Positions 7,410-17,519 of a stretch of 64,000 nucleotides of DNA are shown here, in pieces. Under the pieces are notes generated by a model. The model had not been told where the DNA came from, ran no database searches, and saw only the letters and a program-made list of their open reading frames with translations. The translations under genes were made by a program, and so were the position numbers. The stretch comes from Streptococcus mitis NCTC 12261 (GTDB taxonomy: Bacteria > Bacillota > Bacilli > Lactobacillales > Streptococcaceae): NCBI RefSeq assembly GCF_000148585.2, contig NZ_CP028414.1, forward strand, positions 1,417,501-1,481,500. Direction: 5' to 3'. How positions within the stretch are numbered: position 1 is the first letter of the stretch; each line of letters begins with the position of its first letter.

Positions 7410-8745
7410 GTGTCCACCTCACTCCATCTTTGGTGTCTAGGAGCTTAATCCCTTGAGCAGCCAATTGGTCACGGATATGGTCCGCTGTCGCAAAGTCACG
7501 ATTGGCACGCGCTTCTTGGCGTTTTTGGATCAAGTCTTCAATCTCTGCATCCAAAACTTCCTCAACAAAGACAATCCCAAAGACTTCTAACATGGCTGCA
7601 AGAGCTTCCTTAACACTTGCATCATAGTTGCCAGAATTGATCCACTTGGCCATTTCAAAGACTACTGTGATTCCATTTGCCGCGTTAAAATCTTCATCCA
7701 TTGCTGCTACAAACTTATCTTTAAAAGCTTGCAACTCTTGAGCATTTACAGTTCCAGTAAATGGTTGCTCATAGGTGTTTTTCAAATACTTGAGATTGGT
7801 CTCAGCGTCTCGCACTGCCTTTTCCGTAAAGTTGATAGGCTTACGGTAATGTTGTGTCGCAAAGAAGAAACGAAGTACTTGGCCATCAAGGTTTTTGAGG
7901 GCATCGTGCACTGTGATAAAGTTGCCCAAGGATTTGGACATCTTGACATTGTCGATATTGACAAAGCCATTGTGCATCCAATAGTTGGCAAAGGTCTTGC
8001 CTGTTTTGGCTTCTGACTGGGCAATTTCATTGGTATGGTGAGGAAACTCTAGGTCAGCTCCACCACCGTGAATATCAATGGTGTCGCCCAAAATCTCTGT
8101 CGACATGACTGAACACTCGATGTGCCAGCCCGGACGACCAGGTCCCCAAGGACTGTCCCAAGAAATCTCGCCTGATTTGGCAGATTTCCAGAGGGCAAAG
8201 TCTACAGGATTTTCCTTACGAGCTGTTTCTTCATCGGTACGACCTGAAGCACCCAGCTCCAAATCTTCCAAGGTTTTATTAGCCAATTTGGCATAGTTGT
8301 GAGATTTTTCCACACGGAAATAGACATCTCCTTGACTCTCGTAGGCAAAGCCTTTTTCAATCAAATCTTCCACAAAGCGGATGATGTCAGCCATAAACTC
8401 CACCACACGCGGATGGCGGGTCGCAGGTTTGACGCCCAAGGCTGTCACATCCTCACGAAAGGCAGCGATGTACTTGTCCGCAACCTCCTGAGGCGTGATG
8501 CCTTCTTCCTTGGCACGGTTGATAATCTTATCATCCACATCCGTGAAATTAGAAATATAGGCAACTTCGTACCCACGATACTCAAAGTAACGTCGAATCG
8601 TATCAAAAGCTACCGTCGAACGGGCATTCCCTACGTGGATATAGTTATACACGGTTGGCCCACAAACATACATCTTGACCTTGCCGTCCTCAATCGGGAC
8701 AAATTCTCGCAAATCACGAGACATAGTGTCATAGATTTTAATCAT
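7402..8745 (-). CDS. cysS: Cysteinyl-tRNA synthetase
   Basis: 447 residues, a class I synthetase charging tRNA-Cys. It has the HIGH-type motif HVGN near residue 37, the early zinc ligand cysteine in YVCGPTVYNY, a second zinc-site segment around WHIECSVM and HGGGADLEFPHH, and the KMSKS motif in NVKMSKSLGN. Full length. The following mrnC overlaps it by 8 bp. Confidence 0.96.
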   Translation of the reverse strand: MIKIYDTMSRDLREFVPIEDGKVKMYVCGPTVYNYIHVGNARSTVAFDTIRRYFEYRGYEVAYISNFTDVDDKIINRAKEEGITPQEVADKYIAAFREDVTALGVKPATRHPRVVEFMADIIRFVEDLIEKGFAYESQGDVYFRVEKSHNYAKLANKTLEDLELGASGRTDEETARKENPVDFALWKSAKSGEISWDSPWGPGRPGWHIECSVMSTEILGDTIDIHGGGADLEFPHHTNEIAQSEAKTGKTFANYWMHNGFVNIDNVKMSKSLGNFITVHDALKNLDGQVLRFFFATQHYRKPINFTEKAVRDAETNLKYLKNTYEQPFTGTVNAQELQAFKDKFVAAMDEDFNAANGITVVFEMAKWINSGNYDASVKEALAAMLEVFGIVFVEEVLDAEIEDLIQKRQEARANRDFATADHIRDQLAAQGIKLLDTKDGVRWTRD

Positions 8746-8826
8746 AAATCATAGTTAGGAAAGCTAAAATCCAAGAACAATTAGTTTCATCACTAAGAGT
8801 TCAATTGAATTTCAGTCCGAATCTCT

Positions 8827-9711
8827 CTACACTTCGGAATCCCTTGCTCCTTTCTCATTCAGATAAACCACCTGGGTCTGTTTGACAAAGCCAATTTTTT
8901 CATACAAGCGCTTGGCACCTACATTGCTGTCCTCTACTGCAATCTGAAATTCCTTGTCATTTTGCTCAATTAGTTGGTTGACAAGGGATTTTGCTAAGTA
9001 GCTTCCATAGCCTTTCCCACGTTCAGGTTCAGATATTGCTAACCCGTAGAAGTAATTCGTATTAGTCGATAAATCTACCGTGCAAGTTCCAATAACCTGA
9101 CCGTCTTTTAACAAAATATATAAGCGACTTTCTGGATCCTTCAGAGCTTCAGCGACATATCTATCCACAATCTCTCTAGACTCATGTTCCTCTGAAAATG
9201 CCTGAAATTTTAACTGACTAATTTGATCCTGATACGAACTATCTGCTAACAAAACTTCAAGATTGGAAACAGTTGCTAACGGATAAGGTTTTCTATCCTT
9301 ACCTAACCAAGTTTCTGTCTCTTCATCCTCTACCAATTCCCAGTTGCTAACAAAATCAGGATGGCGGTCTAGAAAAACACGCTCTGTCTGAAAAGTAACT
9401 GAACGAATAGGGAAAGAAGCCGTTTCTTTCTCAAAACTAGTAAGTAATGCACGCGCAATCCCCTGACGGCGATGAGCTGGATGAACCAGTATCGTCACTT
9501 CCACATCTTGATCATCTGCATAGACAGTTAATAAACCAACAAGTTCGCCTTTTTCATAATAAAGGAAAAAGGCGGGCATGTTTGGGTCAAAATTAAGCAT
9601 GTTAGATAGATAGGGATCACGATAGGTACCGTCATAGTTTTGGCAACAGTTAATTAGTTTTTTCGCCTCAGATATCTCCTCTTGGCTTAACTTGTTTCTT
9701 GCTTGAATCAT
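8827..9711 (-). CDS. Protein with two GNAT acetyltransferase domains
   Basis: 294 residues in two similar halves. The N-terminal GNAT domain shows VEVTILVHPAHRRQGIARALL (acetyl-CoA loop RRQGIA, near residue 85). The C-terminal domain shows TNYFYGLAISEPERGKGYGSYL (loop RGKGYG, near 235) and ends with VEDSNVGAKRLYEKIGF, the classic GNAT C-terminal motif. The substrate cannot be inferred. It lies between cysE and cysS on the same strand, 11 nt after the cysE stop, so it is probably part of that transcript. Confidence 0.85.
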   Translation of the reverse strand: MIQARNKLSQEEISEAKKLINCCQNYDGTYRDPYLSNMLNFDPNMPAFFLYYEKGELVGLLTVYADDQDVEVTILVHPAHRRQGIARALLTSFEKETASFPIRSVTFQTERVFLDRHPDFVSNWELVEDEETETWLGKDRKPYPLATVSNLEVLLADSSYQDQISQLKFQAFSEEHESREIVDRYVAEALKDPESRLYILLKDGQVIGTCTVDLSTNTNYFYGLAISEPERGKGYGSYLAKSLVNQLIEQNDKEFQIAVEDSNVGAKRLYEKIGFVKQTQVVYLNEKGARDSEV

Positions 9712-9722
9712 ATAGGTATCCT

Positions 9723-10340
9723 CTACAACCCAGACGATCTGTGACTGGCTTCTTTAGCCTGCTCGAGTTTATTGACGTAGTACTCTCGTTTTTCTTCGAC
9801 TTCGTGAATGACCGGCTCATCCTTTTTACCATGTACACGGACAATCTTAGCAGGAATACCGACAACCGTCACATCACTAGGTACGTCTGCTACAACAACT
9901 GCTGCAGCACCGACCTTGGCATTTTCACCGATTTCTACTGGTCCGATAACTTGGGCATGGGCTGATATGAGTGCTCCCTTTCGAACGGTCGGATGGCGTT
10001 TGCCAACATCCTTACCAGTCCCACCAAGAGTCACTCCGTGATAAAGGAGAACACCTTTTTCAACGATCGCTGTTTCCCCAATCACCAGACCAGAGCCGTG
10101 GTCGATAAAGACACCTGAATCAATCTGTGCGCCTGGATGAATCTCAATCTGAGTCCAAAAGCGCCAAAACTGACTGTGCATACGAGCCAGGAGTTTGAAG
10201 CCATGCTTCCAGAGAAAATGCGAGAGACGGTGGGCCGCCAAGGCCTTGACACCTGGATAAGTCAGCAAAACCTCCAAAGTGGTGCGGGCCGCTGGATCAT
10301 TTTCTTTTACGATATCAATGGTTTCGCGCCACCATCCCAT
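9723..10340 (-). CDS. cysE: Serine O-acetyltransferase
   Basis: 205 residues. The C-terminal half is a left-handed beta-helix of hexapeptide repeats (IEIHPGAQIDSGVFIDHGSG, then YHGVTLGGTGK and KRHPTVRKGALISAHAQVIG). His and Asp of the DHGSG and HPTV segments correspond to the active site. It makes O-acetylserine from serine and acetyl-CoA, the acceptor for sulfide in cysteine synthesis. It sits between pnp and the GNAT/cysS genes, so cysteine synthesis and cysteine charging are adjacent. Confidence 0.94.
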   Translation of the reverse strand: MGWWRETIDIVKENDPAARTTLEVLLTYPGVKALAAHRLSHFLWKHGFKLLARMHSQFWRFWTQIEIHPGAQIDSGVFIDHGSGLVIGETAIVEKGVLLYHGVTLGGTGKDVGKRHPTVRKGALISAHAQVIGPVEIGENAKVGAAAVVVADVPSDVTVVGIPAKIVRVHGKKDEPVIHEVEEKREYYVNKLEQAKEASHRSSGL

Positions 10341-10355
10341 ACATTTCTCCTTTTC

Positions 10356-12569
10356 TTATTCTGAATCTTTTGGTGTTTCTGTAAATTCTTTCTTAGGTTT
10401 GTGGTCCTTGTTATGACGTGGGCGGTGAGGTCTCTCAGACTTTTCGCCTTTTTCATCACGTTCAGGTTTTGGAGGACGAGGAAGAAGGGCTTTCATAGAA
10501 GCATCCACACGTCCTTTTTCATCAATCTTGATAATCTTAACATCAACTTCATCACCGATTGCTACCAAGTCTTCGACATTATTGGTACGCGTCCAAGCCA
10601 TCTCAGAGATATGAACAAGGGCATCTGTCTTATCAAAGAGATTGACAAAGGCACCAAATTTCTCGATACGAACAACCTTAGCACGGTAAACTTCGTCCAC
10701 TTTGGCTTCACGAACTAAACCAGCAATGATTTCTTTGGCACGGTTAATAGCATCTTGGTCGCTAGAGTAAATAGACACATTTCCTTCTTCGTCGATATCA
10801 ATCTTAACGCCTGTTTCGGCGATAATCTTGTCGATGGTTTCTCCACCCTTACCGATGACAATCTTAATCTTGTCCACATCAATCTTGATGGTATCAATTT
10901 TCGGAGCAGTTGGAGCCAATTCTGGACGAACTTCTGGAATGGTTGCTTCAATCACATCAAGGATTTCAAAACGCGCTTTCTTGGCTTGAGCAAGTGCTTC
11001 AGTCAAGATTTCTGCAGTGATTCCTTGAATCTTGATATCCATTTGAAGGGCTGTAATCCCGTCACGAGTACCTGCAACCTTAAAGTCCATATCTCCAAAG
11101 TGGTCTTCCAAACCTTGGATATCTGTCAAGACTGTATAGTTGTTTCCATCTGAGATGAGACCCATGGCAATCCCTGCTACTGGCGCCTTGATTGGCACAC
11201 CACCAGCCATAAGGGCAAGAGTTCCCGCACAGATAGAAGCTTGAGATGAAGAACCATTTGATTCCAAGACCTCAGCTACCAAGCGGATAGCATATGGGAA
11301 TTCTTCCAAACTTGGCAAGACTTGAGCAAGTGCACGCTCACCAAGAGCACCGTGACCGATTTCACGACGACCTGGCGCACCGTAACGACCAGTTTCCCCA
11401 ACAGAGTATTGTGGGAAGTTATAGTGGTGCATAAAGCGTTTCTTGTACTCTGGATCCAAACCATCAATGATTTGAGTTTCACCCATCGGAGCCAAGGTCA
11501 AGACTGAAAGAGCCTGAGTTTGTCCACGAGTGAAGAGACCTGAACCGTGCACACGAGGAAGGAAGTCAACAACCGCATCCAAAGGACGGATTTCATCAAC
11601 CTTACGACCGTCAGGACGTACCTTGTCTTCTGTGATCAAACGACGCACTTCTGCGTGTTCCATTTGTTCCAAGATTTCAGCCACATCACGCATGATACGA
11701 TCAAATTCTTCGTGGTCTGCATATTTTTCTTCATACACAACAGTAACTTGGTCCTTAACTGCTTGAGTTGCAGCTTCACGAGCCAATTTTTCTTCAACTT
11801 GAACCGCTTTTTGGAGGTCGCTGTTGTAGGCTGCGATGATTTCAGCTTGCAATTCAGCGTCCACATGAAGCAATTCTACTTCTGCTTTTTCCTTACCAAC
11901 TGCTGCAACGATTTCTTCTTGGAAGGCAATCAATTCTTTGACTGCTTCGTGCCCTTTAAGGAGAGCTTCCAACATGATTTCTTCTGACAATTCTTTAGCA
12001 CCAGACTCTACCATGTTGATGGCGTGTTTGGTACCAGCTACTGTCAATTCAAGGAGCGATTGCTCTGCTTGTTCTTGCGTAGGGTTGATGATGATTTGGC
12101 CATCTACATATCCCACTTGTACCCCAGCAATTGGTCCGTCAAATGGAATATCTGAAATAGAAAGCGCCAAGGATGAACCAAACATAGCTGCCATTGGTGC
12201 TGAGGCATTTTCATCATAAGAAAGAACTGTGTTGATGACTTGTACTTCATTACGGAAACCTTCCGCAAACATAGGACGGATTGGACGGTCAATCAAACGC
12301 GCTGTCAATGTCGCATCCGTTGAAGGACGCCCTTCACGTTTCATAAAGCCACCAGGAAACTTCCCAGCCGCATACATTTTTTCTTCATAGTTGACTTGAA
12401 GTGGGAAGAAATCCCCAGTTGCCATCTTCTTAGACATAACGGCAGCAGTCAAGACAGTTGACTCACCATAACGTACAACAACAGAGCCATTTGCTTGCTT
12501 AGCAACCTGACCAGTCTCTACAATTAACTCACGACCCGCAAAAGTCGTTTGAAACACTTGTTTTGTCAT
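10356..12569 (-). CDS. pnp: Polyribonucleotide nucleotidyltransferase (PNPase)
   Basis: 737 residues from the ATG at 12569, supported by AAAGGGGAT upstream and by the conserved start [20 protein letters not shown]; the reading frame stays open further upstream without a ribosome site. Two RNase PH domains (the first with [13 protein letters not shown], the second with [21 protein letters not shown]) flank an alpha-helical linker. They are followed by a KH domain ([16 protein letters not shown]) and an S1 domain (GFAFVNLF-like [21 protein letters not shown]). The tail is basic and low in complexity. A 3'-5' phosphorolytic exonuclease of the degradosome. A leader of about 440 nt carries hairpin repeats. 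Confidence 0.95.
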   Translation of the reverse strand: MTKQVFQTTFAGRELIVETGQVAKQANGSVVVRYGESTVLTAAVMSKKMATGDFFPLQVNYEEKMYAAGKFPGGFMKREGRPSTDATLTARLIDRPIRPMFAEGFRNEVQVINTVLSYDENASAPMAAMFGSSLALSISDIPFDGPIAGVQVGYVDGQIIINPTQEQAEQSLLELTVAGTKHAINMVESGAKELSEEIMLEALLKGHEAVKELIAFQEEIVAAVGKEKAEVELLHVDAELQAEIIAAYNSDLQKAVQVEEKLAREAATQAVKDQVTVVYEEKYADHEEFDRIMRDVAEILEQMEHAEVRRLITEDKVRPDGRKVDEIRPLDAVVDFLPRVHGSGLFTRGQTQALSVLTLAPMGETQIIDGLDPEYKKRFMHHYNFPQYSVGETGRYGAPGRREIGHGALGERALAQVLPSLEEFPYAIRLVAEVLESNGSSSQASICAGTLALMAGGVPIKAPVAGIAMGLISDGNNYTVLTDIQGLEDHFGDMDFKVAGTRDGITALQMDIKIQGITAEILTEALAQAKKARFEILDVIEATIPEVRPELAPTAPKIDTIKIDVDKIKIVIGKGGETIDKIIAETGVKIDIDEEGNVSIYSSDQDAINRAKEIIAGLVREAKVDEVYRAKVVRIEKFGAFVNLFDKTDALVHISEMAWTRTNNVEDLVAIGDEVDVKIIKIDEKGRVDASMKALLPRPPKPERDEKGEKSERPHRPRHNKDHKPKKEFTETPKDSE

Positions 12570-12690
12570 TTTAATCCCCTTTGGATTGATGAAATTATAC
12601 GCCTTGCCTACAAAGATCAAGATACCAAGGACGTCAAAAGCAAAGTAAAAATAGGAAACTGACGAAGTCTTCGATGAAGACAAGACAGTT

Positions 12691-12822
12691 TATCTTTTTT
12701 ACACAGCTTTTCGGCCGGGTTCAATTACACAAGATAGCATTCGATTGACGCAGTGTACCATGTACACCAGGAAATCTATCTTTTTCACTAGGGATTTAGC
12801 CCGGGTTCAATTACTCAAGATA
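12691..12822 (-). repeat. Two copies of a ~45-nt hairpin unit in the pnp leader (family C)
   Basis: Units 12691-12735 and 12777-12822 both start TATCTTTTT and end CAAGATA. They share the core CCGGGTTCAATTAC, differing by one T or A before CAAGATA. TATCTT and AAGATA are inverted repeats, and the second unit contains an inner GGG/CCC hairpin. Between them lies GTGTACCATGTACAC, another small palindrome. Function unknown; both would be in the pnp 5' untranslated RNA. Confidence 0.6.
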
Positions 12823-12832
12823 CAAATCATCA

Positions 12833-12934
12833 GAAAGGTTTGAGACTAAAGCATCTAAACCTTTCACGCTAATCGCTATCAGGCAATTAGCTAAATGCTT
12901 TACTAACTCTCTCGTCAAATGATATCGATTTGAC
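12833..12934 (-). repeat. Multi-hairpin element, family A, copy 1
   Basis: On the complement there are three hairpins in order: GTCAAAT/ATTTGAC around a CGATATC loop (12914-12934); the linker GAGTTAGTAAAGCATTTA; GCTAAT/ATTAGC (12868-12891); and GAAAGGTTT/AAACCTTTC (12833-12865). Hairpin order, linker and loops match the copies at 58425-58563 and 58582-58693, while the stems differ. Confidence 0.65.
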
Positions 12935-13017
12935 TCGCTCATATCGCTAAACCTTGCAGTTTAAATGCATTCTATTATTTAATACCCTCATCTTTGTATC
13001 AAGTACGTACAGAGTCT

Positions 13018-13026
13018 ATTTTATCA
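13018..13026 (-). promoter_or_regulatory. Putative distal promoter of pnp (extended -10)
   Basis: The complement reads TGATAAAAT, an extended -10. If used, the pnp leader is about 440 nt and holds the family A and C hairpins. Position inferred from sequence only. Confidence 0.4.
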
Positions 13027-13058
13027 TATTTTTCTTAAAAAGTGCGGCCTTTACCATT

Positions 13059-13095
13059 AAAAAGGAACCATTCCCCTCACCTGAGAAGAATGGTT
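13059..13095 (-). terminator. Terminator of metF
   Basis: Complement: AACCATTC, loop, GAATGGTT, then CCTTTTT, just past the metF stop. Confidence 0.8.
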
Positions 13096-13104
13096 TGCTT
13101 TTTA

Positions 13105-13971
13105 TTATCCTAGAGACTGGTGATTAAACAAGGCATGGGTTGCTTGGTGGATATATTTTGCTGTTTCAGCATTGTTCATAGTGTAGAGATGCACACCGGC
13201 AACATCCTGAGTTACCAAGTCCACGATTTGGTCCACTGCATAGGCAAGTCCTGCTGCTCTGAGCGACTCAGGGTCATGCTCATACTTGTCTAAGATGGCT
13301 TTAAATTTGCGTGGAAGATGGATATTCTCACAAGTCTTCAAGAGGCGGAGAGCCTGATTTCGATTCAGAATTGGCATAATCCCTGCATGAATGGGAACAT
13401 CAATCCCAGCCAAGATGCACTTGTCTTGGAAATCATAGAAGCGCTCATTATCAAAGAAAAGCTGAGTTACAAGGCTCGAACAGCCTGCATCCACTTTCTT
13501 CTTAAGATTTTGAATATCTGAAATCTGATTTGGTGAATCTGGATGACCTTCTGGATAACAAGCACCAACAATATCAAAGTGAGGGGCTTGTTCCTTGATG
13601 AACTCGATCAAGTCAGTTGCGTAGCGGAAATCCTTTTGTGGTTCCACATCTGGAATAATATCCCCACGAAGAGCCAAAATTTTCTGCACTCCAACCTTGT
13701 CCAAATCAGCAATGGTTTCAGCAACCTTGTCCTTGGTCAAATAGATGGCTGGCAAGTGAGCAATAGTCGGAATCGCCAAGTCATTTTGGATAAAGTCGGC
13801 CAAACGGACCGTCGTTTCCTTGATATTAAATTTATTATTGCTGGCAGTCACACTGATAAAGTGGGGAGCCAACTCCTGCATATCTTGAAGAGCAGAAATA
13901 ATTTTATCATTACCCACGGCTGGGTTTGGAGGGAACACTTCAAATGAGAGTGACGGTGTTTGGCGTGACAT
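13105..13971 (-). CDS. metF: Methylenetetrahydrofolate reductase
   Basis: 288 residues from MSRQTPSLSFEVFPP. The ATG at 13971 is preferred because AAGG lies 9 nt upstream; an ATG two codons earlier (13977) is too close to that site. FEVFPP, ISVTASNN, LALRGD (near 103) and CYPEGHPDS are MTHFR/MetF signatures binding FAD and folate. It reduces 5,10-methylene-THF to 5-methyl-THF, the methyl donor for MetE encoded just upstream. metE-metF is the usual streptococcal pair under the MET-box; 103 nt separate the two genes. Confidence 0.94.
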   Translation of the reverse strand: MSRQTPSLSFEVFPPNPAVGNDKIISALQDMQELAPHFISVTASNNKFNIKETTVRLADFIQNDLAIPTIAHLPAIYLTKDKVAETIADLDKVGVQKILALRGDIIPDVEPQKDFRYATDLIEFIKEQAPHFDIVGACYPEGHPDSPNQISDIQNLKKKVDAGCSSLVTQLFFDNERFYDFQDKCILAGIDVPIHAGIMPILNRNQALRLLKTCENIHLPRKFKAILDKYEHDPESLRAAGLAYAVDQIVDLVTQDVAGVHLYTMNNAETAKYIHQATHALFNHQSLG

Positions 13972-14074
13972 AGTCATTATCCTTTTCTAGTTGATTTTTT
14001 TCGTTAGCTGGATTCCTAGAATCCAAGTGAAACAGGCAGATTGACCAAACAGCGCTTCTAGAGAAATCCTTATC

Positions 14075-16324
14075 TTACAATTTCTCACGCGCAGCTTTAG
14101 CTGCTTCAACAAGGCGAATCAAGCTTTCTTTTGTTTCTGGAATACCACGTGTTTTCAAACCACAGTCAGGGTTGATCCAAACTTTCTTGCTCGGCACTTT
14201 AGCAAGGATGGCTTCGATTGTATTGTCGATTTCGCCTTCATTTGGCACACGAGGTGAGTGGATATCGTAAACCCCAGGTCCCACTTCTGTTTGGAAGTTT
14301 TTCGCTTTGAGTTCGTCCAAGATTTCAAGGTTTGAACGGCTAGCTTCAAAGGAAATAACATCTGCATCCATGTTGTCGATAGCTGGGATGATATCTGTAA
14401 ATTCTGAGTAACACATGTGAGTGTGGATTTGTGTGTCTGGCGCTACTGTTGAGTGTACCAAGCGGAAGGCAGGAATTGCCCAGTCAAGGTAGTCTTCGTA
14501 CCAGTCGCTACGACGGAGCGGCAATTTCTCACGAAGAGCAGCCTCATCGATTTGGATGATTTTCACACCAGCAGCTTCAAGGTCAAGCACTTCATCCTTG
14601 ATAGCAAGAGCGATTTGAAGAGTAGAATCCTTGATAGAGATGTCTTCACGTGGGAATGACCAGTTGAGAATAGTTACTGGTCCAGTCAACATACCTTTAA
14701 CAGGTTTGTTTGTACGGCTTTGTGCATAGCTAGACCATTTAACAGTGATAGGGTTAAGACGAGTTACATCACCCCAGATGATTGGTGGTTTCACCCCGCG
14801 CATACCGTATGATTGTACCCAACCATTTTTAGAGAAGAGGTAACCTGACAAGTTTTGACCGAAGTACTCAACCATGTCATTACGCTCAAATTCACCGTGA
14901 ACAAGGACATCAAAGTCGATATCTTCTTGCCATTTGATCCATTCGTCAATTGTTTCAGCAAGGAAAGCGTCATACTCTTCTTGAGACAATTCACCTTTAC
15001 GGTAAGCCAAACGTTTAGCACGAACTTCTTTTGTTTGAGGGAATGAACCGATAGTTGTTGTTGGAAGAGCTGGAAGTTTGAAAGCTTCTTCTTGGATAGC
15101 TTCACGTTCTGCAAAGGCTGGCAAACGAGTGTAGTCTGCGTCTGTCAAGCCAGCGATACGCGCACGAAGTTCCGCATTTTCACCAACACGCTCAGTCGCA
15201 AAGAGTTCTTTGTTGGCTGCAAGTGCTTCTTCACCTTGACCATTGCGGATAGCATCCAAATCACGGATCTCATCTAATTTTTCAACTGCAAAGGCAAAGT
15301 GGTTCAAGATAGCTGGTTCAAATTCTTCATTAGCTGTTGTAAATGGCACATGAAGAAGTGAGCATGAGCTTGTCAAGACAATGTTTTCAGCTGGGATTTG
15401 TTCAAGAACAGCCAAGCTCTTTTCGTAGTTATTACGCCAGATGTTTTTACCATTGACAATACCTGCATAAAGAGTCTTATCAGCTGGGAAACCACCTTTA
15501 ACCAATTCAAGAGTTTTCTTACCTTCAACGAAATCAAGACCGATAGCATCTACTGGCAAGTTTACAAGGTCAGCGTATACGTCACGAACATCTCCGAAGT
15601 AAGTTTGAAGCAAGACTTCAAGACCTTTTTTGTCAGCCAAAAGTTTATTGTAAAGGTTCAAGAAGAGAGCTTTTTCTTCAGCTGTCAAGTCTTTTACAAG
15701 AGCCGCTTCATCCAATTGGATGCGAGTTGCACCAAGTTCAGCCAATTTTGCAAAAACTTCTTGGTAAGCAGCCACTAAGCTGTCTACGAAGTCTTCTGCT
15801 TTCACACCTTCTTCAAAGTCTGACAATTGAAGGAAAGTGAATGGACCTACAAGAACTGGACGAGTGTTCAATCCAAGTTCTTTTGCTTCTTGGAACTCAT
15901 CGAAGATCTTGTGACCTGCAAGTTTGACTTGAGTGTCTTTTTCAAACTTAGGAACGATGTAGTGGTAGTTGGTGTTGAACCATTTCTTCATTGGAAGGGC
16001 GCGAACGTCCCCTTTTTCTCCTTGGTAACCACGACCCAAAGCGAAGTAGCGCTCAAGGTCAGACAAGTCCAGGTTTTGAACTGAAGCAGGTACCACATTG
16101 AAAAGGAAAGCTGCATCTAGGAAGTTGTCATAGTGAGAGAAGTCATTTGATGGAATTTCAGTGATGCCTTTTTCTTTGACAATGTTCCAGTGTTTAGCAC
16201 GCAAGTCTTTTGCTGCTGCCAAGAGTTCTTCTTCTGAGATTTCTTTTCTAAAGTATTTTTCAGTTGTAAATTTTAATTCGCGGAATTCTCCCAAACGAGG
16301 GAAACCGATGATTGTAGTTGACAT
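14075..16324 (-). CDS. metE: Cobalamin-independent methionine synthase
   Basis: 749 residues, full length for MetE. The N-terminal barrel shows [13 protein letters not shown] and [14 protein letters not shown]. The catalytic C-terminal barrel starts near [14 protein letters not shown] and contains [23 protein letters not shown], a zinc-ligand HMCYSEF and [10 protein letters not shown] (second cysteine ligand). It transfers the methyl group of 5-methyl-THF-glutamate to homocysteine. A consensus MET-box lies 83 nt upstream. Confidence 0.96.
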   Translation of the reverse strand: MSTTIIGFPRLGEFRELKFTTEKYFRKEISEEELLAAAKDLRAKHWNIVKEKGITEIPSNDFSHYDNFLDAAFLFNVVPASVQNLDLSDLERYFALGRGYQGEKGDVRALPMKKWFNTNYHYIVPKFEKDTQVKLAGHKIFDEFQEAKELGLNTRPVLVGPFTFLQLSDFEEGVKAEDFVDSLVAAYQEVFAKLAELGATRIQLDEAALVKDLTAEEKALFLNLYNKLLADKKGLEVLLQTYFGDVRDVYADLVNLPVDAIGLDFVEGKKTLELVKGGFPADKTLYAGIVNGKNIWRNNYEKSLAVLEQIPAENIVLTSSCSLLHVPFTTANEEFEPAILNHFAFAVEKLDEIRDLDAIRNGQGEEALAANKELFATERVGENAELRARIAGLTDADYTRLPAFAEREAIQEEAFKLPALPTTTIGSFPQTKEVRAKRLAYRKGELSQEEYDAFLAETIDEWIKWQEDIDFDVLVHGEFERNDMVEYFGQNLSGYLFSKNGWVQSYGMRGVKPPIIWGDVTRLNPITVKWSSYAQSRTNKPVKGMLTGPVTILNWSFPREDISIKDSTLQIALAIKDEVLDLEAAGVKIIQIDEAALREKLPLRRSDWYEDYLDWAIPAFRLVHSTVAPDTQIHTHMCYSEFTDIIPAIDNMDADVISFEASRSNLEILDELKAKNFQTEVGPGVYDIHSPRVPNEGEIDNTIEAILAKVPSKKVWINPDCGLKTRGIPETKESLIRLVEAAKAAREKL

Positions 16325-16406
16325 GATGTGTCCTCCAAAATTTGTTGTTGAAACTATCTTAACAGAAAAGAAATCATCTGTATAATTGTAAAAAATTAGG
16401 CTTTGA

Positions 16407-16423
16407 TATAGTTTGAAACTATA
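16407..16423 (-). promoter_or_regulatory. MET-box (MtaR/MetR-type operator) upstream of metE
   Basis: TATAGTTTGAAACTATA is a perfect palindrome around one central G and equals the streptococcal MET-box consensus as I remember it (recognised by the LysR-type regulator MtaR/MetR, an activator of methionine genes). Between the box and the gene the complement shows a weak -10-like TATACA near 16380. Confidence 0.8.
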
Positions 16424-16611
16424 CCTCTATTTTAGACAAAAGAAAAAGACTTGAGACACATGCCTCAAATCCTTTGTATATCTTGTTTTATAGCTCTATT
16501 GCAGTTAGGCTCTTCAAACGTGTTATTAGTAATTCTTATAAGTGACTATGACTTGTTATTAGAAAAGACTATAGGTTGATTTTTCTTTTGTAATTCTGAT
16601 ATTTCCCTGAA

Positions 16612-16762
16612 AAGTGCGGACGGGAGCAACTCACTTCGTAATTTCATCCCTAATTTTTGAGCCAGAATGTCTCAAAAATTCCGTTCTAGATAATAATAAA
16701 TTATTATCTAGAATACCACTATAGCGGGAAATATCCGCTAAAAGCTCACTTCGTTCGCACTT
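16612..16762 (+). repeat. Multi-hairpin element, family B, copy 1
   Basis: An outer arm AAGTGCG (16612) pairs with CGCACTT (16756). Inside are AATTTTTGAG/CTCAAAAATT (16652-16680), a 14-bp perfect stem starting TTCTAGATAATAAT (16684-16713) and AGCGG/CCGCT (16723-16739). Linkers such as GGACGG, AGCAA, CTTCG, TTTCAT and TTTGAGCC recur at 52505-52643. With the MET-box, this accounts for the 524-nt gap between metE and the antitoxin gene; the remainder (about 16440-16600) holds nothing recognised. Confidence 0.6.
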
Positions 16763-16848
16763 GATATAAATAAAGCATAATTTTTCTATATTATACACTT
16801 GAGGCACTATAACTGTTAAATTTGTTAAAGTTTTCCAACTTCTTCCTA

Positions 16849-17145
16849 TCAACTCTTTCTCTGTTCAAGTGGGACGACTGCTAGTGTCTTTCCTAAACTG
16901 GCTAAAACTTTCAAGACTGTATCCAACTGAGGACTTGTCTTTCCTGTTTCCATCCTAGCTATGACAGGCTGGCTCACTCCACTGAGTTCCTCTAGCTTTT
17001 TCTGGCTGATTCCTTGCTCATGTCTGGCTTCAATCAACTCACTCATGATAGCCACTCGCATATCACTTTCAAGTATTTCCTCCTTGGTAAAGAGTTCTGA
17101 CCTGACATCCTTCCAGTTACTCCCAATAGCACTATTCTTCATCAC
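16849..17145 (-). CDS. HigA-like XRE antitoxin
   Basis: 98 residues with an XRE helix-turn-helix in the C-terminal half ([20 protein letters not shown], then [21 protein letters not shown]). The gene follows and overlaps the toxin gene by 14 bp, the toxin-first order of HigBA systems. It should bind and neutralise the toxin and repress the shared promoter. The start may be the second ATG (17142). Confidence 0.85.
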   Translation of the reverse strand: MMKNSAIGSNWKDVRSELFTKEEILESDMRVAIMSELIEARHEQGISQKKLEELSGVSQPVIARMETGKTSPQLDTVLKVLASLGKTLAVVPLEQRKS

Positions 17146-17497
17146 TTACCCCTCTTTCTTTTAAGTCCTTCAGTTCACGCTTGGCTTTTTCAATTTCTCT
17201 TCTAGGAGTTTTCTGAGTCTTTTTGACAAAATGATGTAAAAGAACAAAACTACCATCAAGCCACGCTACAAATAAAATTCGATCTCTCAAAGGTCTTAGT
17301 TCCCATATCTCATCTTCCAAGTGTTTCATATAAGGTTCCCCAGCTCTGGTCCCTTGCTGACTAAGTAACTCGATATAGTCATTTAGTTTATTGAGTTTGA
17401 TGCGGCTATCCTTACTTTTACGACAGGCCAATTCTCTCATATAATCCAAGACTGGCTCATTTCCATTTTTGTCCTTATAGAAGTAAATCGTATGCAC
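17132..17497 (-). CDS. RelE/HigB-like toxin (PF05973 / Gp49-like family)
   Basis: 121 residues. [17 protein letters not shown] at the N-terminus and the central [34 protein letters not shown] block are hallmarks of the phage-derived Gp49-like/HigB toxins. Family members cleave mRNA, usually on the ribosome. It is first in a two-gene operon with the XRE antitoxin. A palindrome over the promoter -10 suggests autoregulation. Confidence 0.87.
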   Translation of the reverse strand: MHTIYFYKDKNGNEPVLDYMRELACRKSKDSRIKLNKLNDYIELLSQQGTRAGEPYMKHLEDEIWELRPLRDRILFVAWLDGSFVLLHHFVKKTQKTPRREIEKAKRELKDLKERGVSDEE

Positions 17498-17519
17498 CTA
17501 GCAACCTCTTTCTAATTTA

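Noticed and set aside
11530..11987. Long plus-strand frames antisense to pnp and other genes
   Set aside because: Shadows of highly expressed genes in other frames, without ribosome sites or family patterns.
12570..12683. N-terminal 38-codon extension of pnp
   Set aside because: PNPase begins MTKQVFQ with AAAGGGG upstream; the extension lies in the leader and has no ribosome site.
13972..14074. Riboswitch or second promoter between metE and metF
   Set aside because: A GGATTCCTAGAATCC hairpin is visible but no T tract, SAM-box or T-box motif was found; regulation is explained by the upstream MET-box.
16631..16852. 73-codon minus-strand frame between metE and the antitoxin gene
   Set aside because: It is composed of the family B hairpin sequence; no ribosome site or recognisable protein pattern.
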